Shown here: piece by piece, positions 15,272 to 21,951 of the stretch
Layout of the letters: each line of letters starts with the position of its first letter
Position numbering within the stretch: position 1 is the first letter of the stretch
From: Harryflintia acetispora
Lineage (GTDB): Bacteria > Bacillota > Clostridia > Oscillospirales > Ruminococcaceae
DNA length: 64,000 nt
Assembly: GCA_004340125.1 (NCBI GenBank)
Contig: SLUK01000007.1
Span: forward strand, 1-64,000
Reading direction: 5' to 3'
The notes under the pieces: generated by a model
Databases searched by the model: none
Seen by the model: only the letters and a program-made list of their open reading frames with translations
Told to the model about the DNA's origin: nothing
Position numbers and translations under genes: made by a program

Positions 15272-17416
15272 ATGACAGAGAAAGAACTGAAAGAAAAAAT
15301 AATCGGCCTGCTGGACCAGAATGAGCCCGTCTCGGCGACCCAGCTGCAAAAGCGCCTGGGGCTGCGGGGGGCCATGCGCGGCAGGCTCTATAAGCATTTG
15401 AACCGCCTAAACAAGGAAGGGATAGCCCGGCGCACCGAAGCGGGGTTCGTCCTGCAGGGCCGCCCGGCGAAGGCAAAGCGGGCCGATAAGCTGATCGAGG
15501 CCAAGGTTGGCACGGTGCATGAGAAATTTGCCTTCGTCACCGAGGAGGCAACGGGGGAGGAGCTCTTCATCCCTGGCAGGCTTCTGCTCGGCGCGCTGCC
15601 CGGGGACCGGGTCCAGCTGCGCGAGCGCCCGGGACGGGGCGAGCTGCGCGAGGGAGAGGTGGTCAAAATCCTCGAGCCGGCGCGCTACGTTTTCACCGGG
15701 GTCTTTTGCCGGGGCGAGGGCAGCTGCTGGGTGCGCCCGGACAGCGGCATGAAGGGCGAGGTAACCGTCGCCCCCAACCACACCGGCGGCGCGCGGGACG
15801 GCGACAAGGTGGTCGCGCTCATCCACAAGCGCGCACAGCGCCACTGCGATCACCGCGCAAGGGTCCTGGCCGTGACCGGCCCGGCCCAAAGCGCGCGCGC
15901 CTGCGCGGCCGCCCTACTGCGTGCTAACGACATCCGTCCCGGTTTTTCAGATGAAATTTTAGAGCAGGCCGCCTCGATCGAGCGCGCGGGAATCGCGGGG
16001 GAGGAGCTTTCCGGGCGGCTGGACCTGCGGGGCGAGGAGATTTTTACCATCGACTCGGCGCACAGCAAGGACCTCGACGACGCGGTATCCCTCAAAAAGC
16101 GGGAGGACGGCGGCTGGCTGCTGGGGGTGCACATCGCCGACGTGAGCCGCTACGTCGCGCCCGGCTCCCCGCTGGATGAGGAGGCGCTGGAGCGCGGCAC
16201 CTCGATCTACTACGCCGACCAGGTGATCCCCATGCTGCCGCCCTCCCTCTCCAACGGGATTTGCTCTTTAAACGAGGGGGAGGACCGGCTGACGCTTTCG
16301 GCGCTGCTGGAGCTGGGCGAGGACGGGGAGCTGCAAGGCTTTCGTTTTGGGAAGAGCGTGATCCGCTCGCGGGTCAAGGGGGTCTATGAGGAGATCAACC
16401 GGCTGCTGTGCGGGGAGGAGCCGCCCGAGCTGATGAAAAAATACGGCGCGCTGCTGCCCACCCTGCGGCAGATGGACCGGCTGGCGGGCAAGCTCTTTCA
16501 GAGCCGCAAGGCGCGCGGGGCGATCGATCTGAGCTCGGTGGAGAGCGAGTTCCTCTTCGACGGGCACGGGGAGGTCGCGGACATCCGCCCCCGGGTGCAG
16601 GGACGCAGCGAAAAGCTGATCGAGGAGTTCATGCTCCTGGCCAACCAGGCGGCCGCCGCCTTCGCCGAACGCGAGGGGCTGCCCTTCGTCTACCGGATAC
16701 ACGAGTACCCGCCCGAAAAAAAGGTGGCCGCCCTCTTCGAGCTGCTGGGCCGGCTGGGGATCAAGACGCCCCAGGTGACCGACCGGCTGCGTCCGGGGGT
16801 GCTGCGGGACATCCTCGAGTCGGTGCGCGGGCAGGAGCTGGAGATCGTGGTCAACAACCAGATCCTGCGCAGCATGGCCAAGGCGCGCTACAGTGAGAAA
16901 AACATCGGCCACTACGGGCTGGTGCTCTCGCAGTATGCGCACTTCACCTCGCCGATCCGGCGCTACCCGGACCTTGCGGTCCACCGGATCATCAGCGCCG
17001 CGCTGGCGGGGGAGGACAAGGACCGGCTGCAAAAGCGCTTCGGGCCCTTTGCGGGGCGGGCCGCCGAGCTCTCCAGCGAGCGGGAGCTGCGCGCCTCGGG
17101 GCTGGAGCGCTCCTGCGACGACTGCTTCAAGGCGCAGTATATGCAGCGCCACATCGGAGAGGTCTTCGACGGGGTGATCAGCGCGGTGGCCTCCTACGGC
17201 TTCTACGTCGCGCTGGAGAGCGGGGTGGAGGGGCTGGTGCACATCAGCTCCCTGGAGGACGACACCTACGAGTTCGACGGGGCGATCACCCTCGTCGGGT
17301 CGTTCGGCGGCAAGCGCTACCGGGTGGGCCAGCGCCTGCGGGTGATGGCGGTGCGCGCCGACGTGTCCGCCGGGCAGGTGGACTTCACAGTCAACCTGCC
17401 GCCCGAAACGGTTTAA
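15272..17416 (+). CDS. rnr: Ribonuclease R
   Basis: The 714-aa 3'-5' exoribonuclease degrades structured RNA. Domains in order are an N-terminal winged-helix region (about 1-65), cold-shock OB folds (about 75-225), the RNB catalytic domain with the metal-binding motif DSAHSKDLDDA (about 260-270), and a C-terminal S1 domain (about 625-705: GEVFDGVISAVASYGFYVAL). The start chosen is ATG 15272, next to AAAAGGAG; an in-frame ATG 18 bases upstream has no ribosome-binding site. The usual downstream partner smpB is absent. Confidence 0.95.
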   Translation: MTEKELKEKIIGLLDQNEPVSATQLQKRLGLRGAMRGRLYKHLNRLNKEGIARRTEAGFVLQGRPAKAKRADKLIEAKVGTVHEKFAFVTEEATGEELFIPGRLLLGALPGDRVQLRERPGRGELREGEVVKILEPARYVFTGVFCRGEGSCWVRPDSGMKGEVTVAPNHTGGARDGDKVVALIHKRAQRHCDHRARVLAVTGPAQSARACAAALLRANDIRPGFSDEILEQAASIERAGIAGEELSGRLDLRGEEIFTIDSAHSKDLDDAVSLKKREDGGWLLGVHIADVSRYVAPGSPLDEEALERGTSIYYADQVIPMLPPSLSNGICSLNEGEDRLTLSALLELGEDGELQGFRFGKSVIRSRVKGVYEEINRLLCGEEPPELMKKYGALLPTLRQMDRLAGKLFQSRKARGAIDLSSVESEFLFDGHGEVADIRPRVQGRSEKLIEEFMLLANQAAAAFAEREGLPFVYRIHEYPPEKKVAALFELLGRLGIKTPQVTDRLRPGVLRDILESVRGQELEIVVNNQILRSMAKARYSEKNIGHYGLVLSQYAHFTSPIRRYPDLAVHRIISAALAGEDKDRLQKRFGPFAGRAAELSSERELRASGLERSCDDCFKAQYMQRHIGEVFDGVISAVASYGFYVALESGVEGLVHISSLEDDTYEFDGAITLVGSFGGKRYRVGQRLRVMAVRADVSAGQVDFTVNLPPETV

Positions 17417-17446
17417 CAACTTTGGGTATACTTTTTCCATAGACCC

Positions 17447-17622
17447 GGTGGAAACCGGCCCCTGTTTTCCCCCAACCAGTGAAAACGCCGGTGGAAAACC
17501 GGGGCCGGATGGCAGAAAACCGTCCGGGATTTCCCCAAAACCCGGTGGAAAACTAGGTGGAAAGTGTTGATTACTCTTTGTAGATGCCATTATCTGGAGA
17601 GTGGAACCGCGCCTCGGTGGAA
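17447..17622 (+). repeat. Cluster of GGTGGAAA direct repeats
   Basis: Imperfect direct copies of gGTGGAAAAc start near 17447, 17490, 17544, 17556 and 17616, with weaker versions at 17478, 17513 and 17601, all in the same direction. They resemble the TGTGGAAAA form of DnaA boxes with a changed first base. There is no coding potential in this rnr-downstream gap. Confidence 0.5.
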
Positions 17623-17639
17623 TGCGGCGCGAACGAAAA

Positions 17640-17667
17640 GAGGCGCTGAGCGAAAGCTCAGCGCCTC
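17640..17667 (-). terminator. Terminator of the DUF6809-like gene
   Basis: A perfect 12-bp stem (17640-17651 with 17656-17667) with a GAAA/TTTC loop is followed on the minus strand by TTTTCG. It would end minus-strand transcription from the RHH island. Confidence 0.8.
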
Positions 17668-17675
17668 TTCTGATA

Positions 17676-17969
17676 TTAAATCAAATTGATCCAGCGCAGG
17701 AGATAGACGCAGTCCTGGAAGCCCTGCTGGTAGATGTATTCGTCCGACAGGCCGAGGGAGAAGTTCTTGGCCGCGTCGAATTCGTCAACCAGGCGGCCGT
17801 CCTGTCCGAGCTTTTCCTCGATCGTGTGGTAGAGCGCATCGGCCTGCTCGAGGGCGGCGATGAGCGCGGGGTCGGTTTTGCCCGCTTCATAAGAGAGACG
17901 GTAGCAGGCGCGGTTGCAGCAGTCCTTCCAGCATTCGGCAAAGGAAGCGTATCCACTTTCTGTTTTCAT
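17676..17969 (-). CDS. Small DUF6809-like protein
   Basis: The 97-aa soluble protein is rich in Cys, Tyr and Asp/Glu. The C-terminal block YQQGFQDCVYLLRWI resembles the DUF6809 family seen in clostridial and phage-related contexts. AAAGGA lies 8 bases before the ATG. No separate minus-strand promoter is obvious; transcription may arrive from the RHH gene at 18105-18287 through the intervening region, which on the opposite strand encodes the putative small RNA. Function is unknown. Confidence 0.6.
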   Translation of the reverse strand: MKTESGYASFAECWKDCCNRACYRLSYEAGKTDPALIAALEQADALYHTIEEKLGQDGRLVDEFDAAKNFSLGLSDEYIYQQGFQDCVYLLRWINLI

Positions 17970-17996
17970 ATAGCATGTCCTTTCTTACACAACCGC

Positions 17997-18025
17997 TTGC
18001 AAGAAAAGAGCGCACAGTGTATAAT
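17997..18025 (+). promoter_or_regulatory. Promoter of putative small RNA copy 1
   Basis: TTGCAA (17997-18002) and a perfect TATAAT (18020-18025) are spaced 17 bases apart. The -10 is flanked by inverted heptamers GAGCGCA and TGCGCTC, a possible operator. A 10-bp inverted repeat (ACACAACCGC / GCGGTTGTGT) encloses the whole promoter. Confidence 0.7.
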
Positions 18026-18031
18026 ATTTAT

Positions 18032-18112
18032 GCGCTCCGCCCTCTGGGCGGTTGTGTGTTTGTGTGGGAAGCGGCGTTGCCTGTCGTGGGAGGGCGCCGC
18101 TTCCTTACTTTT
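18032..18112 (+). ncRNA. Putative small RNA, cassette copy 1
   Basis: An ~80-nt unit runs from the promoter at 17997-18025 to an intrinsic terminator. It contains a small CCGCCC/GGGCGG hairpin and a terminator stem (18067-18076 with 18095-18104) followed by TTACTTTTT. The T-tract overlaps the stop codon of the convergent RHH gene, so the RNA is complementary to that gene's 3' end and to the leader of the DUF6809-like gene. Compared with copy 2, an indel in the hairpin shifts every reading frame while keeping the stem, which favours an RNA product. Confidence 0.55.
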
Positions 18113-18287
18113 TCTGGAGCAAATCATACAGAGTGTTGACGCCTTTTCGCAGGACCTGTGAGCGGGTCAGGCCAAGTTCTTTCATGCAAAACTCTACTTT
18201 TGCCAAAGTTTCGTTGTCCACCCTGACCTTGAGATCGTGCTCCAAGGGCTTCTCCGGATGAGGCCCAGGCTTACGACGTTCCTTCAA
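18105..18287 (-). CDS. Ribbon-helix-helix regulator (CopG-like), copy 1
   Basis: The 60-aa protein starts at TTG 18287, directed by AGGAGGTGG a few bases upstream; a longer in-frame start lies in the promoter and is unlikely. After a basic Pro-rich arm, DLKVRVDNETLAKVEFCMKEL gives the DNA-contacting beta strand and helix A, and TRSQVLRKGVNTLYDLL gives helix B, the CopG/Arc plan. It should bind DNA as a dimer. Its promoter contains a 12-bp near-perfect inverted repeat over the -10, suggesting autorepression. It belongs to the duplicated RHH/small-RNA cassette. Confidence 0.75.
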   Translation of the reverse strand: MKERRKPGPHPEKPLEHDLKVRVDNETLAKVEFCMKELGLTRSQVLRKGVNTLYDLLQKK

Positions 18288-18303
18288 GTAACCACCTCCT
18301 GTC

Positions 18304-18347
18304 TTGGAACGCAAGTTAACTATATATCTTGAGTTCCAAATGGTCAA
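18304..18347 (-). promoter_or_regulatory. Promoter and palindromic operator of RHH copy 1
   Basis: On the minus strand, TTGACC (18347-18342) and TATAGT (18324-18319) are spaced 17 bases apart. Inverted arms TTGGAACGCAAG (18304-18315) and CTTGAGTTCCAA (18328-18339) match at 11 of 12 positions and bracket the -10, a typical autorepressor site. Confidence 0.7.
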
Positions 18348-18397
18348 TAGTTTTGAAGGAAAAATTTCTTTTCGACCATCCTTTCCCACACAACCGC

Positions 18398-18426
18398 TTG
18401 AAAGGAAGGGGCGCACAGTGTATAAT
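18398..18426 (+). promoter_or_regulatory. Promoter of putative small RNA copy 2
   Basis: TTGAAA (18398-18403) and a perfect TATAAT (18421-18426) are spaced 17 bases apart, with the same sequence from the spacer's end onward as copy 1 and a shorter GCGCA/TGCGC inverted repeat around the -10. Confidence 0.7.
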
Positions 18427-18432
18427 ATTTAT

Positions 18433-18513
18433 GCGCTCCGCCTTTGGGCGGTTGTGTGTTTGTGTGGGAAGCGGCGTTGCCTTTCGGGGGTGGGCGCCGC
18501 TTCCTTATTTTTC
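18433..18513 (+). ncRNA. Putative small RNA, cassette copy 2
   Basis: This is a close copy of the unit at 18032-18112: same promoter spacing, a CCGCC/GGCGG hairpin, and an identical terminator stem (18467-18476 with 18495-18504) followed by TTATTTTT. The T-tract again overlaps the stop codon of the convergent RHH gene (18505-18678). Confidence 0.55.
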
Positions 18514-18678
18514 GTCCTTCAGACGGTCGATCGCCTGACGAACCCCTTCCGGATGATTGATCTTCCTTTTGCGGCAGTAATCGTCCAGAATTTTCATCGT
18601 CCTGTCCGAAACGCGGGTAGACAGGCGGTGCGGTTTTTGTTCGTCAGTCGGTCGCCCCATCTTCTTTTTTTCGACCAA
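18505..18678 (-). CDS. Ribbon-helix-helix regulator (CopG-like), copy 2
   Basis: The 57-aa protein starts at TTG 18678, with AGGAGGTG 6 bases upstream, the same start arrangement as copy 1; a GTG nine bases earlier overlaps the ribosome-binding site. Sequence: basic arm MGRPTDEQKP, beta strand HRLSTRVSDRT, helix MKILDDYCRKR, then NHPEGVRQAIDRLKD. Similarity to copy 1 is low although the gene layout is identical, so the two paralogues probably recognise different operators. It should act as a dimeric DNA-binding repressor. Confidence 0.75.
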   Translation of the reverse strand: MVEKKKMGRPTDEQKPHRLSTRVSDRTMKILDDYCRKRKINHPEGVRQAIDRLKDEK

Positions 18679-18696
18679 GTGGTTCACCTCCTGACA

Positions 18697-18740
18697 TTTG
18701 GCCGCAAATATATGATAAAATATATGCAGCCAAAAGTCAA
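18697..18740 (-). promoter_or_regulatory. Promoter and palindromic operator of RHH copy 2
   Basis: On the minus strand, TTGACT (18740-18735) and TATCAT (18717-18712) are spaced 17 bases apart. Arms TTTGGCCGCAAATATA (18697-18712) and TATATGCAGCCAAA (18721-18734) form an inverted repeat over the -10, as in copy 1 but with a different sequence. Confidence 0.7.
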
Positions 18741-18818
18741 GACAAAAAGTAAAAATATGTCGAAATATTTAGAAAAAAGTGGCGCGGGCGTTTATAGCCT
18801 GCGCTTTCTGCTTTGTGC

Positions 18819-19072
18819 AGGGAACCCCCTCTTGGGGGTTCCCCGCTGTCCCAAGCTCCGCTTGGGACATGGCCACTGGAAGCTCGGCCTTCCCTCCCCG
18901 CGCTTAGAAGTCTTGCAGGACGCGGGCTGAGCGCTTCTGGCCTCATATGTGCTTCCTTTCGTGAATCGGGGGTGGCGGCTCGCCACCCCAGCAGGCTCCG
19001 CCCGCTGGACACCCGCCAAAGGGACTTGGTCCCTTTGGAAACCCTCCCGTTCAGAACGCGGGCTGAGCATGA
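18819..19072 (-). repeat. Copy D of the dispersed multi-hairpin repeat
   Basis: Inverted relative to copy C. It contains the GGGAACCCCC palindrome (18820-18844), a diverged CCACTGGAAG module (about 18882), a GGGGTGGC/GCCACCCC hairpin (about 18969-18990), a CCAAAGGGAC/GTCCCTTTGG hairpin (19016-19038) and an ACGCGGGCTGAGC block also found inverted in copy C. The whole 18688-19178 gap holds only this repeat and the RHH copy 2 promoter. Confidence 0.6.
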
Positions 19073-19178
19073 CCGCCTTGTAAACGAGCTCTTTCGCGAA
19101 TCGGCCGCAGCGCCCCGCTGCCGCCGCGAACCGGATTGCGCTCGCCGTCATAAAATACAAGGGAGAGAAAGCACAAAT

Positions 19179-19424
19179 ATGACAGAGAAGGTGAGCCTAT
19201 TGAATACAACCAGCGTATCGGTCTCCTCCATTACCTATGCCATCAAGGCGCAGAACGCTCTGCGCGCAATGGGGATCCGCTGCGAGATCGGGCGCGATGA
19301 GCGGTATTATACCGGGCAGGGCTGCGGCTACACCCTGACCTTCCGGCCGGGCACCAACATGGCTGCGGTCATGGAGGTGCTCAGACGCGAAAATATCAAG
19401 CTCGCACCCCCGGCCGTGGGCTAG
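19179..19424 (+). CDS. DUF3343-like putative Se/S carrier protein
   Basis: The 81-aa protein starts at ATG 19179 with AGGGAGAG upstream; longer in-frame starts run into repeat sequence and are rejected. It begins with a strand plus SSITYAIKAQNALRAMGI, then YTGQGCGYTLTF containing one Cys, and ends VMEVLRRENIKLA. This matches the DUF3343 family, proposed as sulfur or selenium carriers and commonly placed beside cysteine desulfurases. The next gene is such a desulfurase, 93 bases downstream. A plausible role is to receive persulfide or selenide from it; this is inference from pairing. Confidence 0.7.
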   Translation: MTEKVSLLNTTSVSVSSITYAIKAQNALRAMGIRCEIGRDERYYTGQGCGYTLTFRPGTNMAAVMEVLRRENIKLAPPAVG

Positions 19425-19517
19425 CTCCCGCTTATGCCGGCACCGGACAGCGGGGCATGCCCCCGTCCGCGCGCCGCGCAATATATGGAAAATGTTAAAC
19501 ACATAAGGAGAAGGAAT

Positions 19518-20672
19518 ATGATTTATTTCGACAACGCCGCCACCTCCTACCCCAAGCCCCGCTTCACCCTCGATGCGGTCGGCGAGGCCTTCCGGCGTTA
19601 CGGCGCCAATCCCGGGCGGGGCGGCCATAAGATGGCGATCGAGACCTCGGAAATGGTTTTTAAGGCCCGTCAGGAGCTCATTACCCTGCTCGGCGGGGAG
19701 GACCCCGAGCGGGTGGTTTTCACCCAGAACTGTACCGGGGCGACCAACCTGGCCATCAAGGGGATATTGCGCGCGGGGGACCATGTGATCATCTCCAGCA
19801 TGGAACATAACGCCGTCTGGCGGCCGGTGGACGCCCTTGCGCGCGCGGGGGTGATCCGCTACGACATCGCAACGGTGGTGCCGGACGACCCGGCGGCCAC
19901 GGTGGAAAATTTCAGGCGCCTGCTGCGCAGCAATACCCGGCTGATCTGCTGCGTGCACGGCTCGAACGTCTTCGGCACCCTGCAGCCGGTTGAGGAGATT
20001 TGTGCCATGGCGCACGGGGAAGGAATCCTATTCCTGCTCGACGCGGCCCAAACGGCCGGGGTCCTGCCGATCGACCTTCGGGAGCTGCCGGCGGACTTCA
20101 TCTGTATCGCGGCGCACAAGGGGCTTTATGCCCCCACCGCGCTGGGCGCGCTGATCGTAAACTGTGACGAGCCGCTTGGCACCCTGCTTGAGGGCGGCAG
20201 CGGCAGCCTTTCCAAGGAGCCGGCCATGCCCCCCTTCCTGCCGGATAGGCTGGAGGCGGGGACGGTGAACACCATGGGGATCGCCGGGCTGCGCGGCGGG
20301 CTGCGCTTTCTGCGCCGGCGCACCGTTGCGGGGATCCACCGCAGCGAGATGGCGCTGACGGACTACCTTTACGAGGGGCTTGAAAAGATCGACGGGGTGA
20401 TCCTCTACAACCGTCCGCAGCTGCCTGTGCTCTCCTTCGGGATCGAGGGGATGAGCGGCGAGGCGGTCACCGAGGCGTTGGCCCAAAAGGGGTTCGCGTT
20501 GCGCGGGGGCTTCCATTGCAGCCCGCTGGCGCACCAGACGATGGGCACCTATGAGAGCGGGACCGCCCGCATTGGGATCGGCGCGTTCAACACCAGGGAG
20601 CAGGCCGCCGCGCTGCTGCGCGCCGTGGCAGCGGCAAGCTGCCGACAGCGGGGCGCTGTAGCCGATCCGTGA
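19518..20672 (+). CDS. Cysteine desulfurase / selenocysteine lyase family (class V aminotransferase)
   Basis: The start is ATG 19518 with TAAGGAGAAGG upstream, giving 384 aa. PLP-enzyme features are all visible: DNAATSYPKP at the N-terminus, HNAVWRP near 97-103, DAAQTAG (Asp175, Gln178), Schiff-base lysine Lys201 in AAHKGLYAP, and the catalytic Cys near 334 in RGGFHCSPLAH. It removes S (or Se) from cysteine (or selenocysteine) as an enzyme-bound persulfide. The sequence type is the stand-alone clostridial desulfurase family rather than IscS of a visible isc operon. Pairing with the Se/S-carrier-like protein suggests sulfur or selenium delivery. Confidence 0.88.
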   Translation: MIYFDNAATSYPKPRFTLDAVGEAFRRYGANPGRGGHKMAIETSEMVFKARQELITLLGGEDPERVVFTQNCTGATNLAIKGILRAGDHVIISSMEHNAVWRPVDALARAGVIRYDIATVVPDDPAATVENFRRLLRSNTRLICCVHGSNVFGTLQPVEEICAMAHGEGILFLLDAAQTAGVLPIDLRELPADFICIAAHKGLYAPTALGALIVNCDEPLGTLLEGGSGSLSKEPAMPPFLPDRLEAGTVNTMGIAGLRGGLRFLRRRTVAGIHRSEMALTDYLYEGLEKIDGVILYNRPQLPVLSFGIEGMSGEAVTEALAQKGFALRGGFHCSPLAHQTMGTYESGTARIGIGAFNTREQAAALLRAVAAASCRQRGAVADP

Positions 20673-20694
20673 AAGGACTCGCGTGCAAAGCGGT

Positions 20695-20865
20695 TATGCT
20701 CAGCCCGCGTTCTGAATTAAGAGGGTTCCAAGGGGGCGACGCCTCCTTGGCGGGGAGATTGAGGGCGAGGAGCCCTCAAGGTCTTTTGATAACAAGGCGC
20801 GGGGAGGGGAGGAAAACCTTCCAGTGGAAGGTTTGACGGGGAACCCCCAAGAGGGGGTTCCCCTG
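20695..20865 (+). repeat. Copy C of the dispersed multi-hairpin repeat
   Basis: Modules in order are a GCTCAGCCCGCGTTCTGAA block (about 20699), CCAAGGGGGCGACGCCTCCTTGG-type hairpin (20728-20750), GAGGGCGAGGAGCCCTC hairpin followed by AAGGTC (20761-20783), AACCTTCCAGTGGAAGGTT palindrome (about 20815-20833) and a GGGGAACCCCC/GGGGGTTCCCC hairpin (20839-20863). It lies directly downstream of the desulfurase gene and reads in its direction. Confidence 0.65.
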
Positions 20866-20906
20866 TTCTTCTCGCAAAGAATCAGCCGCCCGATCTCTTA
20901 TTGACT

Positions 20907-20945
20907 GTCAAACGGCGGGGAAGGAAACCTTCCCCGCCGTTTGAC
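20907..20945. terminator. Long perfect stem-loop upstream of cdaA
   Basis: An 18-bp perfect stem (20907-20924 with 20928-20945) with a 3-base loop. No T-tract follows on either strand, so it may be a transcription barrier or an mRNA-end stabiliser rather than a classic terminator. The 20673-21078 gap otherwise holds repeat copy C and the cdaA promoter. Confidence 0.55.
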
Positions 20946-20983
20946 ATGCCGGAAAATGGGAGCGCCGCAGCGGCAAAAAAACA

Positions 20984-21012
20984 TTGCAAACGGGGGTGCG
21001 GTTTGGTAGAAT
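20984..21012 (+). promoter_or_regulatory. Sigma-A promoter of cdaA-cdaR
   Basis: TTGCAA (20984-20989) and TAGAAT (21007-21012) are spaced 17 bases apart. Confidence 0.65.
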
Positions 21013-21078
21013 AAAGAATAGAAGTCTGTATTGTCAAATTCACCGCCCGAGGGGCGCGGTGAAAGGAAGTGTGCGCGA

Positions 21079-21951
21079 ATGGATCAGGTCTGGATCTCCT
21101 TGAAGAATACCCTGGGCGACCTTATCACCACCGTCGAGTCGGTGAATGTCTGGGACATCCTGGATATTTTGATGGTCGCCTTTCTGCTTTATTATATCAT
21201 CAAGCTCGTGCGGGACACCCGGGCCAATCAGCTGGTCAAAGGGATCCTGCTGCTGCTCGTGCTCTACGCGGTGGTCACCACTATGCCCTTCAAGGCGATG
21301 GGCTTCATCATGAAGGCGCTGCTGCAGGTGGGGGCCTTCGCGCTGGTGGTGGTCTTCCAGCCCGAGCTGCGGCGCATGCTCGAAAAGGTGGGGCGCACCA
21401 AGCTCCCCTTCGGGCTCTTTTCCGCGGGCGGGCAGGACGAACGCCAGCAGCTTGAGGTGCGCCGGATGATCGACGAGGTGGCCCAGGCCTGCGAGTCGCT
21501 CTCCCGCCACCGCACCGGCGCGCTGATGGTCTTCGAGATGCAGACCAAGCTCGGCGAGATCATCCGCACCGGCACCGTGATTGACGCCTATCCCAGCGCC
21601 GAGATGATCGGCAACATCTTCTATGTCGGCTCGCCGCTCCACGACGGGGCGATGGTCATCCGCGGCGCGCGGCTCTATGCGGCCGGCTGCTTCCTGCCGC
21701 TGACCGAGAACAACGACCTGTCCAAGGAGCTGGGCACCCGGCACCGCGCCTCGATCGGGATGAGCGAGAATTCGGACGCCATCGTGCTGGTGGTCTCGGA
21801 GGAGACCGGCGTCATCTCGGTGGCGCGCAACGGCGTGCTCACCCGCAACTACACCCCCGAAACCCTGGGAGACTACCTGCGCGCCAACCTCCTGCCGCAG
21901 GAGAATGCTCAAAGCGAGCACAGGCTCCCCTTCAGGAGGGCGAAGAAATGA
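21079..21951 (+). CDS. cdaA: Diadenylate cyclase CdaA
   Basis: The start is ATG 21079 with GAAAGGAAG upstream; 290 aa. Three N-terminal membrane helices (about 25-95) precede the cytosolic DAC domain, which has both signature motifs: SPLHDGAMVI (DGA, Asp near 188) and GTRHRASIGMSE (RHR near 219-221). It condenses two ATP into cyclic di-AMP, the messenger for potassium and osmotic homeostasis. It overlaps cdaR by four bases. glmM, often third in this operon, is not in the window. Confidence 0.95.
   Translation: MDQVWISLKNTLGDLITTVESVNVWDILDILMVAFLLYYIIKLVRDTRANQLVKGILLLLVLYAVVTTMPFKAMGFIMKALLQVGAFALVVVFQPELRRMLEKVGRTKLPFGLFSAGGQDERQQLEVRRMIDEVAQACESLSRHRTGALMVFEMQTKLGEIIRTGTVIDAYPSAEMIGNIFYVGSPLHDGAMVIRGARLYAAGCFLPLTENNDLSKELGTRHRASIGMSENSDAIVLVVSEETGVISVARNGVLTRNYTPETLGDYLRANLLPQENAQSEHRLPFRRAKK

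Noticed and set aside
17447..17622. GGTGGAAA repeats as a CRISPR array
   Set aside because: The repeat is only ~8-10 bases, spacing is irregular and no cas gene is nearby.
18029..18161. A peptide frame inside small-RNA copy 1
   Set aside because: The corresponding frame is shifted in copy 2 by an indel that preserves the RNA hairpin.
18304..19160. ORFs of 90-208 codons across the RHH island and repeat copy D
   Set aside because: They run through promoters, operators and hairpin repeats and overlap better-supported RHH genes; no family features.
20907..20945. The 18-bp stem before cdaA as a c-di-AMP riboswitch
   Set aside because: It is a single perfect hairpin upstream of the cdaA promoter, without the multi-helix ydaO architecture.
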